In this document: positions 18,949-29,020 of the stretch, one piece after another
How the letters are laid out: every line of letters starts with the position of its first letter
How positions within the stretch are numbered: the first letter of the stretch is position 1
From: an uncultured Lachnospiraceae bacterium
GTDB taxonomy: Bacteria; Bacillota; Clostridia; Lachnospirales; Lachnospiraceae
Direction of reading: 5' to 3'
DNA length: 64,000 nucleotides
Assembly: GCA_946628415.1 (NCBI GenBank)
Contig: CAMOWK010000001.1
Coordinates: forward strand, 62,001-126,000
Translations under genes and position numbers: made by a program
The notes under the pieces: generated by a model
Told to the model about the DNA's origin: nothing
Seen by the model: the letters and a program-made list of their open reading frames with translations, nothing else
Database searches by the model: none

Positions 18949-20409
18949 TTATTCTGTCCTTGGAATCTTTACAGTAACCACTGTCCCTTTCATATATTCA
19001 CTTTCGACGCTTAGACCGTAGTAGCTTCCATAGTGAATCTTAAGTCTCTTTTCTACATTTGCCATGCCGAAACCGTCTTTACCCTGAGGTTTCCCCTCAC
19101 CTTTTATCAGACTTCTTACTTCACTCAGTTTTTCTTCAGTCATTCCTATTCCGTCATCAATGACTTTAAATATAATATCCTTCCCTGCCTCTTCACCTAT
19201 GACCTTTATATGTCCAACGCCTCTCTTATTCTTCACGCCATGATAAAGAGCATTTTCAACTATAGGCTGAAGAGTAAGTTTCTGTATGGTGCAGTCGAGT
19301 ATTCTGTCATCAAATTCTATATCATAGTCCATGATATCTCTGTATCTGTAGTGCTGGATTTCCAGATAGCTCTTAACATGTTCCATCTCTGATCTAATGG
19401 AAATCTCGCTTTTCCCTTTACTTAGAGATATGCGGAAGAAGCTGGAAAGTTCCTGTATCATACGAATGGCATCCTGATTTTCTCCCGCTTCAGTCATCCA
19501 GATTATCGCATCAAGCGTATTATACAGGAAATGAGGATTGATCTGTTCCTGAAGGAGTCTCAGCTCTGCCTCACGGGCATTTTCCTGTTCTCTGTGAATA
19601 TCATTTATAAGTGTCTCTATCTCCTTAACCATACTGTTAAAACTGTTGGCGAGGACTTCCATCTCATCATGGCTCTCTATATGATATTCAACAGAGAAGT
19701 CACCACCGGCAAACTTTTCCGTCATATCAACCAGTTCCGTTATAGGTTCAGTGATACTCTTGGAAAGCCTTCTGGATAAGATGAAAATAACTATGATAAT
19801 CACTACAAGAAGCAGCACAAGTATCCTTGTTGTATTGATAAGACTTGATGCCACTTCACGACGGAGCATCTCCATATTCCCGGCTTCATCACGTATATAA
19901 ACCTGAATATCCTCCTGAATCAGAGATGTAAGCGTTCTGATATTGAAATCTAGCATCTCCATATTTTCATCATAATGGCCGCCCTCTTCAACATTCTTTA
20001 GAATGTCATCTACTCTCTCATCAAGTATTCCGAGCAGTTTAATAAGCTGATTAAGATCCGCCTCAACATTCTCTTCCGTAGTATTGTCACGAAGCTCCTG
20101 AAAATGCAACGATGCATTTTTTATAAGCGTCTTTGGATCTTCATCCATCAGCTTTTCTTCCGGATTCGTCCAGTTTGCGGAGCCGGTTATAATACGATAC
20201 ATAGTTTCATCCATAGACTCTTTAAATCTCATGTTATATACATTTGCACTGGTGATATTTCTAACCAGACGGTCATATTTCCGGTAGTAGTCAACCATTC
20301 TGATAAGAGCAAACACAAGAAGAAAAGTGAGCGGAATAACACACACCCACACGTAGAGCATGAGCTTAGTCTGTATCTTTTTTCTTTTTTTAACTCCACT
20401 ATTTTTCAA
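18949..20409 (-). CDS. Sensor histidine kinase, LytS/YesM family
   Basis: A 486-residue membrane kinase. Two membrane segments (about 17-38 and 191-212) flank an extracellular helical domain of about 150 residues. A HAMP domain (213-268), a coiled linker and the His_kinase domain with NPHFLYNTLD (His293) follow. The HATPase domain comes last (NALYHGVKNKRG, then VIDDGIGM and GKDGFGMANVEKRL). The start codon is an unusual TTG whose last two bases overlap the TGA stop of the regulator gene (TTGA), so its translation is probably coupled. With the regulator upstream and the binding protein downstream it forms a sugar-sensing unit. Confidence 0.9.
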   Translation of the reverse strand: MKNSGVKKRKKIQTKLMLYVWVCVIPLTFLLVFALIRMVDYYRKYDRLVRNITSANVYNMRFKESMDETMYRIITGSANWTNPEEKLMDEDPKTLIKNASLHFQELRDNTTEENVEADLNQLIKLLGILDERVDDILKNVEEGGHYDENMEMLDFNIRTLTSLIQEDIQVYIRDEAGNMEMLRREVASSLINTTRILVLLLVVIIIVIFILSRRLSKSITEPITELVDMTEKFAGGDFSVEYHIESHDEMEVLANSFNSMVKEIETLINDIHREQENAREAELRLLQEQINPHFLYNTLDAIIWMTEAGENQDAIRMIQELSSFFRISLSKGKSEISIRSEMEHVKSYLEIQHYRYRDIMDYDIEFDDRILDCTIQKLTLQPIVENALYHGVKNKRGVGHIKVIGEEAGKDIIFKVIDDGIGMTEEKLSEVRSLIKGEGKPQGKDGFGMANVEKRLKIHYGSYYGLSVESEYMKGTVVTVKIPRTE

Positions 20410-22088
20410 GACTGTTTCTTGACCCTTCTATACTCTTTCGGAGACATACCCGTACTTTTCTTAAAAATATAACTAAAATAATGTGAATCTCTGTATCCTA
20501 CCTCATACCCCACATCCGATGTCTTCATGGAAGTACAGACAAGAAGATTCTTTGCAGCTGTCATTCTGACATCAGTAAGATAATCTATAAATGTAACGCC
20601 GGTCTCTTTTCTGAATACCGCACTGAAATGATTTGAACTTATATTGACGCTTGAAGCTACATACTGAAGCGACATCTGTTCATCTTTATAATTATCTTCG
20701 ATGAATTGTTTTGCCTTTTCAATTATCTCCAGATATCTCTGATCTGAAACCTTATTTCTGTATTCGATGGTACATTTAAGAAGTCTCGTTATATAATCTC
20801 TGGATTTATCCACCGATTCAATAAACCTGACAGGGTCGGTCAGTTCTCCAAGAATATCCCCTGCCTTTTCTTTGGAAACGCCAATGTTTTCCAGAAATGC
20901 AAAACTGCTTATAAGAGCTTCGAGAAGTACGTACTGCCTCAGCATTGTTGACTGTATTGCATTCTCACCTATGCCGGAAAAATATTCATTAACAAGATCT
21001 TCCGTTTCCTGAAGCGTTCCATTCCTAAGGAAATTATAAACTGTCTTCTGCGAAATTGCGCCTACATCCACCTTACTGATATCCAAGCTGCCTATATCAG
21101 CCATATTTACTTTACTGTCATTTCTCTCTTTACGGATTGTATCTCCAATCTTCTCCACTCCGGCAGTATTTCTATAGAAGACGGTACTTTCATCAAGCAT
21201 GAATCTTTCAGAGAATTTACGCCCGGCGTCGAGATATGAACGATTAACATCCCTTAGTCTTTCAACCGGCATTCCCACGGAAATAAAATAAATCCTGTCC
21301 TTGTAGCCGTCCAATATATCTTTTATGCCGCGGATTCCTTCCTCGATATTTGAACCCAGCTCATCCATGGAATCTGCCTTTTCAAGAAAGCAGAGAACAT
21401 CACCGATCTGATTATAGAGATAAACATGTGACTGTCCTTCATAGATGGATTTAAGCCTGCCGTATATCTCCTCTACATCACCGGAATACTCATGAATATC
21501 TTCCTTGCCTATGTCTTTTGAAAAAATCTGAAGAAGAACAATGGCATAAGCCGATGCTGCAATATCTATACCAAGATCACGTCCTTTTTCAAGAGACTCC
21601 TGCATAGAAAGCCTTCCATCTATCATGTCTCTGATAAAATTCTGTTTCTCAAGAATCCTTATCTCTTCTCTGTCCCTGATGTACTGCTCTCTTGCTTCTC
21701 TTTCCTGCTTTTCTTTCGTGATAATTCCTGCCACCTTCTGAAGTTCATTTATAAGAGTATCACCGGAAACAGGCTTCAGCATATACTCCTCAACACCTAT
21801 ACTTATAGCCTGCTTGGCATAATTAAAATCATCATAGCCGCTGAGAACAATTATCCTTATATCAGGAATCTCTTTCTTTACCAGTTTAGACAGTTCCAGC
21901 CCATCCATAAAAGGCATCCTGATATCCGTAATCAGAATATCAGGATGTGAACTTATAATCTTGGAATACGCAACCTCGCCGTCTCCGGCTTCACCTACAA
22001 GAACGAATCCATGAGCTTCCCAGTTTACGGATTTTTTTATTCCTTCTCTTATAGCATATTCATCTTCTACAAGAAAAACCTTGATCAT
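20406..22088 (-). CDS. Response regulator with AraC-type DNA-binding domain (YesN-like)
   Basis: A 560-residue regulator. The receiver domain (1-125) has the acidic pocket EDE, phosphoacceptor Asp55 (ILITDIRMPF) and the conserved Lys in YMLKPV. A middle region of about 320 residues has no recognised motif. The C-terminal AraC/XylS double helix-turn-helix (about 455-555) has SLQYVASSVNISSNHFSAVFRKETG and the family end KSTGMSPKEYRR. It is expected to activate the pentose transport genes when the partner kinase detects sugar (inference). It follows araD by 14 bp and has a GAGGAAGG ribosome site. Confidence 0.9.
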   Translation of the reverse strand: MIKVFLVEDEYAIREGIKKSVNWEAHGFVLVGEAGDGEVAYSKIISSHPDILITDIRMPFMDGLELSKLVKKEIPDIRIIVLSGYDDFNYAKQAISIGVEEYMLKPVSGDTLINELQKVAGIITKEKQEREAREQYIRDREEIRILEKQNFIRDMIDGRLSMQESLEKGRDLGIDIAASAYAIVLLQIFSKDIGKEDIHEYSGDVEEIYGRLKSIYEGQSHVYLYNQIGDVLCFLEKADSMDELGSNIEEGIRGIKDILDGYKDRIYFISVGMPVERLRDVNRSYLDAGRKFSERFMLDESTVFYRNTAGVEKIGDTIRKERNDSKVNMADIGSLDISKVDVGAISQKTVYNFLRNGTLQETEDLVNEYFSGIGENAIQSTMLRQYVLLEALISSFAFLENIGVSKEKAGDILGELTDPVRFIESVDKSRDYITRLLKCTIEYRNKVSDQRYLEIIEKAKQFIEDNYKDEQMSLQYVASSVNISSNHFSAVFRKETGVTFIDYLTDVRMTAAKNLLVCTSMKTSDVGYEVGYRDSHYFSYIFKKSTGMSPKEYRRVKKQS

Positions 22089-22102
22089 ATAATTACCTTC
22101 CT

Positions 22103-22798
22103 CTAGTCCTGCCCATAATATGCATTTGCTCCATGCTTACGGAAGAAATGTTTATCTCTTATGGTATGAGGTGCTTCTTTAACATCCGGATTGATCATTT
22201 CGGTACGTCTTGCCATTCTTGCAACCTCTTCAAGGACAACAGCGTTATGCACAGCTTCCATCGCATCCTTACCCCATGTAAAAGGCCCATGATTGGTAAG
22301 AAGTACTCCGGGTGTATATACCGGATTTATCCCCCTTGTTTCAAACGTCTCTATTATAACAAATCCTGTGTTTTTTTCATATGCATCTTCTATTTCTTCC
22401 TTTGTAAGCCCTCTTGCACATGGTATCGGGCCATAAAAATAATCAGCATGTGTGGTTCCGTACATCGGAATGTCTCTTCCCGCCTGAGCCCATGCTGTAG
22501 CCTCAGGAGAATGGGTATGTACGATTCCTCCGATTTCCTCATACTTTTTATAGAGTTCCAGATGAGTAGGGGTATCCGAGGAAGGCTTATACGCTCCCTC
22601 TACCTTATTACCATCCAGATCCATTACCACCATATCATCAGGAGTCATAATGTCATAATCAACACCGCTCGGTTTTATAACAAACAGTCCCTTCGCGCGG
22701 TCAATTCCACTTACATTCCCCCATGTATATGTTATTAGATGTCTCTTTGGAAGTTCCATATTTGCGATGTAAACCTGCTCTTTAAGTTCTTCAAGCAT
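22103..22798 (-). CDS. araD: L-ribulose-5-phosphate 4-epimerase
   Basis: AraD interconverts L-ribulose 5-phosphate and D-xylulose 5-phosphate by retro-aldol chemistry. The 231-residue protein has the class II aldolase/adducin fold with GNVSG and KPSGVDYD for phosphate binding. Zinc ligands are in IVHTHS (His94 and His96) and NHGPF (His170). The segment [12 protein letters not shown] carries the catalytic Asp region, and a C-terminal tyrosine is in [15 protein letters not shown] site precedes the start. Its presence defines the cluster as a pentose pathway that passes through ribulose 5-phosphate. Confidence 0.95.
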   Translation of the reverse strand: MLEELKEQVYIANMELPKRHLITYTWGNVSGIDRAKGLFVIKPSGVDYDIMTPDDMVVMDLDGNKVEGAYKPSSDTPTHLELYKKYEEIGGIVHTHSPEATAWAQAGRDIPMYGTTHADYFYGPIPCARGLTKEEIEDAYEKNTGFVIIETFETRGINPVYTPGVLLTNHGPFTWGKDAMEAVHNAVVLEEVARMARRTEMINPDVKEAPHTIRDKHFFRKHGANAYYGQD

Positions 22799-22816
22799 AA
22801 AATTACCTCCCGGATC

Positions 22817-24403
22817 TTAATTTGAAATTGCTGTAATTGCGGCTTTTTCTACAGGCATTGCCGCCCTGAAAAGCTCCATAAAGCTGTCAAATCCCTCAAT
22901 ATCAGCGTCACCTGCAATTACTTCGTCGCCGGCTTCGCCGTTAAAAATACTCTCTCCCAGATATTCAGAAAGACTTTTACCCGAGCCCTGCAGCATATAA
23001 AGAGCAAGTACAGCTATGCCCCATGCGCCGCCTTCTCCGGCAGTACTCATTACAGTTATAGGACGTCCTGTAGCTGCAGAAAGAATTTTCTGCCCTACTT
23101 CTTTAGTTTTAAAGAAGCCTCCATGTCCATAGAGTTTATCAACCAGAACTTTTTCTTCCTTAAACAGGATATCAAGCCCAACTTTAAGTGTGCTTACAGC
23201 TGAATAAAGATGCAGTCTCATAAAGTTTGCCAGATTGAAACTGCTTCCGATTCCCCTCATGAATACCGGTCTGCCTTCATCAAAGCCTGTCACCGGTTCT
23301 CCGGAGAAATAATTAAAGCCCATAAGTCCTCCGCAGTCAGGATCACCCTTCTCTGCCACTTTAAATAATGTGGTATAGAGCTTATTTGTATCGAGTGGTG
23401 CTCCTATGGCATCTGCAAATTCTTTAAAAACATTTGCCCATGCATTTATATCCGACGTACAGTTGTTGCAATGAACCATGGCAACATCATCACCTGACGG
23501 CGTAGTGACAACATCTATCTCCTCATGAACTGCTGATAACGGTCTTTCCATAACAACCATTGCAAAGATGGATGTTCCTGCACTGACATTTCCGGTTCTT
23601 ACAGCCACACTGTTAGTAGCTACCATGCCTGTACCGGCATCCCCTTCAGGAGGGCAAAGCGGTATTCCTGCCTCAAGATTTCCACTTTCATCAAGCATTG
23701 CCGCGCCTTCAGTACTTAATACTCCTGCCGCTTCTCCGGCTGATAAAACCTTTGGAAGTATGTCTTTTAGTTTCCATGGTATAGTTTTACCATGAATTAT
23801 ACTATCATATTTTTCAATGAAATCCTTATTATAATCACACTCCCTGCTGTCTATAGGGAACATTCCGGAAGCATCCCCGACGCCTAAAACCTTTTCTCCT
23901 GTAAGACTCCAGTGTATATAACCGGCAAGAGTAGTTATAAAACTGATATCATTTATATGACTTTCACCATTTAGTATTGCCTGATGCAAATGAGCTATAC
24001 TCCATCTCTGCGGAATATTAAATCCAAACTCTGCAGTCAGTTCTTTTGCAGCTTCTTCTGTTATGGTATTACGCCATGTTCTGAAAGGGACCAGTAATTT
24101 ACCATCCTTGTCAAACGGCATATATCCGTGCATCATAGCGCTTATACCTATAGCTCCTGTTTTTTTAATAACAGTACTATACTTTGTTTCAACATCTTCT
24201 CTGAGTGATGAATAAGTTTTCTTAAGTCCATCCCATATCATATCCAGACTGTAAGTCCAGATACCGTCCACATACTGATTTTCCCAGTCGTGACTGCCTT
24301 CTGCTATGGGAGCTCCGGTATCATCTACCATGACAGCTTTTATTCTTGTCGAGCCAAATTCTATGCCAATCGCTGTTTTTCCTGCATCAATCTTATCTTT
24401 CAT
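22817..24403 (-). CDS. FGGY-family kinase, probable L-ribulokinase
   Basis: A 528-residue FGGY carbohydrate kinase with the N-terminal motif AIGIEFGSTRIKAVMVDD and the conserved HGYMPFDKDGKLLVPFRTWRN region. In the second domain it has PEGDAGTGMVATNSVAVRTGNVSAGTS and YGHGGFFKTKEVG. It sits 18 bp upstream of araD, so the likely substrate is L-ribulose, giving ribulose 5-phosphate (inference from context). It is not a close match to classical Escherichia coli AraB, so I give no gene symbol. The start at 24403 is chosen because AGAGG lies 8 nt upstream; an in-frame GTG at 24421 overlaps that site. Confidence 0.82.
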   Translation of the reverse strand: MKDKIDAGKTAIGIEFGSTRIKAVMVDDTGAPIAEGSHDWENQYVDGIWTYSLDMIWDGLKKTYSSLREDVETKYSTVIKKTGAIGISAMMHGYMPFDKDGKLLVPFRTWRNTITEEAAKELTAEFGFNIPQRWSIAHLHQAILNGESHINDISFITTLAGYIHWSLTGEKVLGVGDASGMFPIDSRECDYNKDFIEKYDSIIHGKTIPWKLKDILPKVLSAGEAAGVLSTEGAAMLDESGNLEAGIPLCPPEGDAGTGMVATNSVAVRTGNVSAGTSIFAMVVMERPLSAVHEEIDVVTTPSGDDVAMVHCNNCTSDINAWANVFKEFADAIGAPLDTNKLYTTLFKVAEKGDPDCGGLMGFNYFSGEPVTGFDEGRPVFMRGIGSSFNLANFMRLHLYSAVSTLKVGLDILFKEEKVLVDKLYGHGGFFKTKEVGQKILSAATGRPITVMSTAGEGGAWGIAVLALYMLQGSGKSLSEYLGESIFNGEAGDEVIAGDADIEGFDSFMELFRAAMPVEKAAITAISN

Positions 24404-24440
24404 ATCATATTCCTCTCTCACCTTTACGAACAGTCACTTC

Positions 24441-25103
24441 CTAATTATCCTGATTTCCAAATACCTTGTTGTAATCTTCCTGGAATTTTACTATTCCCTG
24501 ATCAGTAAGCGGATGCTTTGTCATCTGCTCTATTACTGCATAAGGCACTGTAGCAATGTCTGCCCCTGCCAGTGCACATTCTGTAACATGTACTGTATTT
24601 CTTATACTTGCTGCAATGATTTCAGTGCTTATATCATAATTACTGAATATCTGAACAATATGCTCTATAAGCTCTATTCCCGGTGAAGATATGTCATCAA
24701 GCCGTCCAAGGAAAGGTGAAACATATGTTGCACCCGCTCTTGCTGCAAGAAGCGCCTGATTAGCCGAAAAAATAAGCGTTACATTTGTCTTTATACCTTC
24801 TTTTGAAAGAACCTTTACTGCCTTTAATCCCTCAATCGTCATAGGTATTTTCACTATCATATTTGGATGAATAGCCGCTATCTCGCGTCCTTCTTTTATC
24901 ATCCCTTCCGCATCTACTGTAGTAGCCTTAACTTCGCCGCTTATAGGCCCGTCTACTATGGATGTGATTTCCTTTATAACCTCGTTAAAGTCCCTGCCTT
25001 CTTTTGCAATAAGTGAAGGGTTTGTGGTAACTCCACAGATAACACCCATGTCATTTGCTTTCCTTATATCATCTACGTTTGCTGTATCTATAAAAAATTT
25101 CAT
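24441..25103 (-). CDS. Transaldolase / fructose-6-phosphate aldolase family protein
   Basis: A compact 220-residue transaldolase-like TIM barrel that begins [18 protein letters not shown] and has [13 protein letters not shown]. The Schiff-base lysine is in NMIVKIPMT (Lys85), with [28 protein letters not shown] after it. The short subfamily covers both transaldolases and fructose-6-phosphate aldolases. In a pentose cluster, transaldolase activity in the non-oxidative pentose phosphate pathway is the likelier role. First gene of the minus-strand pentose transcript, with GGAGG 6 nt before the ATG. Confidence 0.88.
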   Translation of the reverse strand: MKFFIDTANVDDIRKANDMGVICGVTTNPSLIAKEGRDFNEVIKEITSIVDGPISGEVKATTVDAEGMIKEGREIAAIHPNMIVKIPMTIEGLKAVKVLSKEGIKTNVTLIFSANQALLAARAGATYVSPFLGRLDDISSPGIELIEHIVQIFSNYDISTEIIAASIRNTVHVTECALAGADIATVPYAVIEQMTKHPLTDQGIVKFQEDYNKVFGNQDN

Positions 25104-25168
25104 ATCTGGCCTCCATTTTTATAATTTTTTCATCGTAACATAACAAAAACAGGTCATACTTCAAAAAT

Positions 25169-25218
25169 ATTAAATCACATTTCATTTTGGGGTTCAATGG
25201 GTAAATCAACGATGATTT
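25169..25218 (-). promoter_or_regulatory. Candidate promoter and operator of the pentose operon
   Basis: On the minus strand TTGAAC (25197-25192) and TTTAAT (25174-25169) are 17 bp apart, about 65 bp upstream of the transaldolase gene. Just upstream of the -35 is a small inverted repeat, AAATCA-N4-TGATTT (25203-25218), in a position suited to an activator. Neither element was tested. Confidence 0.45.
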
Positions 25219-25245
25219 GTCGATATTTTATTGACATTTTCCCGT

Positions 25246-25280
25246 AAAAAAACCTCTTTACCGATATTTCAGTAAAGAGG
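25246..25280 (-). terminator. Rho-independent terminator after hemW
   Basis: On the minus strand a 9-bp stem (CCTCTTTAC/GTAAAGAGG, 10-nt loop) is followed by seven T. It ends the lepA-hemW transcript and separates it from the pentose operon. Confidence 0.9.
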
Positions 25281-25312
25281 ATAAATATCATATAAGATTT
25301 TGATTTAAAATA

Positions 25313-26509
25313 TTACTTTAGCAGAAAATCCGCCAGAATAACGTTACTCACATCTATTCCCTGATCAGTAAGCCTGACTGTATCGCCAAATGATTCCATA
25401 AAACCATGATCTGTGTAGTAATTAATCACTTCTCCGTAAACCTCGTACATATCTTTACCGAATCTGTTACGAAATTCCTTCCTGCTGACTCCCTTAGTCA
25501 TCCTTAGTCCAAGGAACATGAATTCTTCCATCCGGCTGTCAATATACATCGTAGTAACGGAATCCCTGAGCTTTCTGGATACATTTTCATATATGGAGAC
25601 CTTATCATTGATCTGGGCAAGATCCATCTGAGCCGATTCAATGATATTTATATAGTCCATAAGATTTCTTATATTGGTGTATCTTTCGCCTTTGAAAAAT
25701 GAAGCTGCACCTATTCCAAAACCTATGTACTCTTTACCCGACCAGTAAACTATATTGTGTCTGCATTCGTAACCAGGCTTTGCGTAATTGGAAAACTCAT
25801 ACCTTTCATAGCCGGCACTGCCAAGAACCTTCTTTGTCATGGCGTACATGCGTCTGTCGGTATCCTCATCCGGAATCTTGGAAAGCAGCTCTCTGTTTTC
25901 AGAAAGAGGCGTTCCCTTTTCAACCTGAAGAGAATATGCCGATATATGTTCAGGCTCAAGATCTATAACCCGTGTCAATGTATCGACGTAGGTATGAATA
26001 TCCTGTCCAGGTATACCTGACATAAGATCAATGTTGATATTCTTAAAACCGGCACGTCTTGCCATGGCATATCCGTCTATAAATTCATCATAATCATGAA
26101 TACGCCCAAGAGCAGTAAGAAGTGCTGTGTCCGCGCTCTGGAGTCCGATTGAAAGTCTGTTTATGCCATATGAGAGATACGAAAGAAGATTTGTGTATTT
26201 GAGCGTTCCCGGATTCGCCTCCATAGAAATTTCGGCAAATTCATCAACCTTAAATACATTTTTAATGCCCGTCATGATCCTCTCAACAAGCGCCTCATCG
26301 AGGGTGCTCGGCGTTCCACCACCGATATATACAGTCTTAACTATGTATCTGTCCGCAAATGGAACGTAAAGCCTCATTTCCTGACAAACCGCGTCCACAT
26401 ATCTGATTTTTTCAGCAAATGTCGCATCTGAAAATGACAGAAAATCACAGTAAACACATTTCTGTACACAAAATGGAATATGAATATATATACTTAAATC
26501 TTTTCTCAT
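25313..26509 (-). CDS. hemW: Radical-SAM protein HemW (heme chaperone, HemN-like)
   Basis: HemW is related to oxygen-independent coproporphyrinogen oxidase but acts as a heme-binding chaperone. The 398-residue protein has the radical-SAM cluster motif CVQKCVYCDF (CxxxCxxC) next to SIYIHIPFC. It continues with IGGGTPSTLD, EANPGTL and the family segment RLSIGLQSADTALLTALGRIHD, and ends in a winged-helix-like HemN C-terminal domain. The lepA-hemW order with a 33-bp gap is common in Firmicutes. No porphyrin synthesis genes are nearby. Confidence 0.93.
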   Translation of the reverse strand: MRKDLSIYIHIPFCVQKCVYCDFLSFSDATFAEKIRYVDAVCQEMRLYVPFADRYIVKTVYIGGGTPSTLDEALVERIMTGIKNVFKVDEFAEISMEANPGTLKYTNLLSYLSYGINRLSIGLQSADTALLTALGRIHDYDEFIDGYAMARRAGFKNINIDLMSGIPGQDIHTYVDTLTRVIDLEPEHISAYSLQVEKGTPLSENRELLSKIPDEDTDRRMYAMTKKVLGSAGYERYEFSNYAKPGYECRHNIVYWSGKEYIGFGIGAASFFKGERYTNIRNLMDYINIIESAQMDLAQINDKVSIYENVSRKLRDSVTTMYIDSRMEEFMFLGLRMTKGVSRKEFRNRFGKDMYEVYGEVINYYTDHGFMESFGDTVRLTDQGIDVSNVILADFLLK

Positions 26510-26542
26510 GATATGTATCTATCCATCTAATACTATTTATCA

Positions 26543-28357
26543 TTACTCATCATCAAGCTTAAGGACACTCATAAATGCCTTCTGAGGAATCTCAACATTT
26601 CCAATCTGTCTCATCCTCTTCTTTCCTTCCTTCTGTTTCTCAAGAAGCTTTCTCTTACGTGTGATATCACCACCGTAGCACTTGGCAAGAACGTCTTTAC
26701 GCATAGCCTTAACCGTTTCTCTGGCAATCACCTTTCCGCCGACAGCCGCCTGAATAGGAATTTCAAAAAGATGCCTTGGAATTTCTTCCTTAAGCTTTTC
26801 ACACATCTTTCTTCCTCTCTCATATGCAGAATCGGAAAATACAATGAATGAAAGTGCATCAACTTCTTCTCTATTGATAAGTATATCAAGCTTAACGAGT
26901 TTAGACCTCTCATAGCCTTTAAGCTCGTAATCAAATGAAGCGTATCCCCTTGACCTTGACTTAAGCGCATCGAAGAAATCATAAATGATCTCATTAAGAG
27001 GAAGATCGTATTTCAGAAGAACTCTGGTCTGCTCGATGTATTCCATGCTCTTATATACGCCTCTTCTTTCCTGACAGAGATTCATTATGGCGCCCGTAAA
27101 TTCAGAAGTCACCATTATTTCCGCCTCAACAATAGGTTCCTCCATATAATCAATTTCAGACGGATCCGGAAGATTTGACGGATTGGTAAGCTCGATCATC
27201 TCACCATTAGTCTTGTGAACCCTATATACAACGCCCGGAGCTGTGGTAACAAGATCAAGATTATACTCTCTCTCAAGTCTTTCCTGTATAACCTCAAGGT
27301 GAAGCAGTCCAAGGAAACCGCATCTAAAACCGAAGCCAAGAGCAACCGATGTTTCAGGTTCATAGAAAAGTGAAGCATCATTTAACTGCAGTTTTTCAAG
27401 CGCTTCCCTAAGTTCGGGATATTTTGCTCCATCAGCGGGATACATACCACAGAATACCATCGGTCTTGCTTTTTTATATCCCGGAAGTGCCTTGTCACAA
27501 GGGTTTTCAGCATCTGTGACAGTGTCTCCGACTTCGGTATCTCTGACATTTTTAAGACTGGCAGTGATATATCCAACCATTCCTGCCGAGATTTCCTCTG
27601 TAGGAATGAATTGCCCCGCGCCGAAAATACCAACTTCGACTACATCTGCCTCTGCCCCGGTTTCCATCATCCTTATTCTGCTGCCTTTATGTATAAAGCC
27701 ATCGAATACGCGGCAGAAAATTATAACGCCCTTATATGAATCATAAAGGCTGTCAAAGATAAGCGCCTTAAAAGGCTTATCATTATCACCGCTTGGCGCA
27801 GGAAGATCTGTAACAATCTTTTCAAGAACCTCTTCAATATTGATTCCGTTTTTGGCGGATATAAGCGGTGCATCCTCAGCCACTATCCCGATCACATCTT
27901 CTATCTCTGCTTTAACTCTTTCGGGATCCGCAGAAGGAAGATCTATCTTATTGATAACAGGAATAACTTCCAGATTATGATCGACAGCAAGATATACATT
28001 TGCAAGTGTCTGCGCCTCAATTCCCTGCGCAGCGTCAACTACGAGTATAGCTCCCTCACACGCAGCAAGGCTTCTTGACACCTCATAGTTAAAATCCACA
28101 TGACCCGGAGTATCTATAAGATTAAAAATGTATTCTTCTCCATCCTTCGCCTTGTAAATGATACGCACTGCCTGAGATTTAATAGTAATCCCTCTCTCAC
28201 GCTCTATATCCATATTGTCGAGAACCTGAGCCTGCATTTCTCTTTCGGTAAGGGTTCCGGTCTTCTCAATGATCCTGTCTGCAAGAGTTGATTTCCCATG
28301 ATCTATATGCGCGATTATGCAGAAATTTCTGATTTTATTTTGTGATAAATGGGACAT
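26543..28357 (-). CDS. lepA: Elongation factor 4 (LepA), translational GTPase
   Basis: LepA is a ribosome-bound GTPase that affects elongation and 30S assembly. The 604-residue protein has G1 [10 protein letters not shown]2 around [12 protein letters not shown]3 DTPGHVDF and G4 NKIDLP. Domains II, III and V are followed by the LepA-specific C-terminal domain ([25 protein letters not shown]). Length and motifs are complete. The start has AAGGA about 9 nt upstream. Followed by hemW. Confidence 0.97.
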   Translation of the reverse strand: MSHLSQNKIRNFCIIAHIDHGKSTLADRIIEKTGTLTEREMQAQVLDNMDIERERGITIKSQAVRIIYKAKDGEEYIFNLIDTPGHVDFNYEVSRSLAACEGAILVVDAAQGIEAQTLANVYLAVDHNLEVIPVINKIDLPSADPERVKAEIEDVIGIVAEDAPLISAKNGINIEEVLEKIVTDLPAPSGDNDKPFKALIFDSLYDSYKGVIIFCRVFDGFIHKGSRIRMMETGAEADVVEVGIFGAGQFIPTEEISAGMVGYITASLKNVRDTEVGDTVTDAENPCDKALPGYKKARPMVFCGMYPADGAKYPELREALEKLQLNDASLFYEPETSVALGFGFRCGFLGLLHLEVIQERLEREYNLDLVTTAPGVVYRVHKTNGEMIELTNPSNLPDPSEIDYMEEPIVEAEIMVTSEFTGAIMNLCQERRGVYKSMEYIEQTRVLLKYDLPLNEIIYDFFDALKSRSRGYASFDYELKGYERSKLVKLDILINREEVDALSFIVFSDSAYERGRKMCEKLKEEIPRHLFEIPIQAAVGGKVIARETVKAMRKDVLAKCYGGDITRKRKLLEKQKEGKKRMRQIGNVEIPQKAFMSVLKLDDE

Positions 28358-28486
28358 ATGTATATTCCTTGTATATATAATCTAATTATTGCTCAAATTA
28401 AAATGTAGTAAACTATTATATAATCAACAGACAGAATCTGTTAATCAAAATCATAAAAACTAATAAAGCAAATAGAAATATAGCAA

Positions 28487-28933
28487 CTATAGCTTCTCAC
28501 TGTCAAGTATTATAGTAAATGGTCCGTCATTTGTAAGGGATACGACCATATGAGCCCCGAAGCTGCCTGTTTCTACTTTAGGCACTTCTTCCCTGCATTT
28601 TGAAACTATATAGTTATATAAATTCTCCGCATGCTCCGGCGAACCTGCTTCTATAAATGAAGGTCTGTTACCTTTCTTACAGTTGGCGTAAAGAGTAAAC
28701 TGCGATATGAGAAGAAGCTCGCCGCCAACGTCTTTTACCGAAAGGTTCGTCTTACCTTCTGAGTCTGCAAAGATTCTAAGACCTATAAGTTTTTTTATCA
28801 TCTTATCTGCAACTAAAACATCATCCGAATCTGAAACACCTATCAGAACCATAAATCCGGAAGCAATACTTCCGATTACCACGTCATCAACTGTTACGCT
28901 TGCTTCACTTACTCTTTGAATCACAAATCTCAT
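28487..28933 (-). CDS. dtd: D-aminoacyl-tRNA deacylase
   Basis: Removes D-amino acids, and glycine mischarged on tRNA-Ala, from tRNA. The 148-residue protein has the two DTD active-site motifs: [17 protein letters not shown] and the Gly-cisPro motif region NDGPFT near the C-terminus. It starts [17 protein letters not shown], typical of the family. AGAGGTAG precedes the ATG. The intergenic region upstream is short and holds the surface-protein terminator, so its promoter is unclear. The 130 bp downstream contain no gene. Confidence 0.95.
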   Translation of the reverse strand: MRFVIQRVSEASVTVDDVVIGSIASGFMVLIGVSDSDDVLVADKMIKKLIGLRIFADSEGKTNLSVKDVGGELLLISQFTLYANCKKGNRPSFIEAGSPEHAENLYNYIVSKCREEVPKVETGSFGAHMVVSLTNDGPFTIILDSEKL

Positions 28934-28962
28934 TGCACTACCTCTGTTTCTGCCTTTTCCAA

Positions 28963-28986
28963 AACTAACCCCGACCTAAGTCGGGG
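28963..28986 (-). terminator. Terminator after the surface-protein genes
   Basis: On the minus strand a 7-bp GC-rich stem (CCCCGAC, loop TTAG, GTCGGGG) is followed by TTAGTTTT, 34 nt after the stop codon of the 1201-residue surface protein. Confidence 0.8.
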
Positions 28987-29020
28987 CAAGTCCGGAATTT
29001 TATATTTTTATCCTTTATTA

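Noticed and set aside
22133..22738. 201-codon plus-strand frame
   Set aside because: Lies entirely antisense to araD, which has complete active-site motifs; Cys/Phe-rich shadow frame.
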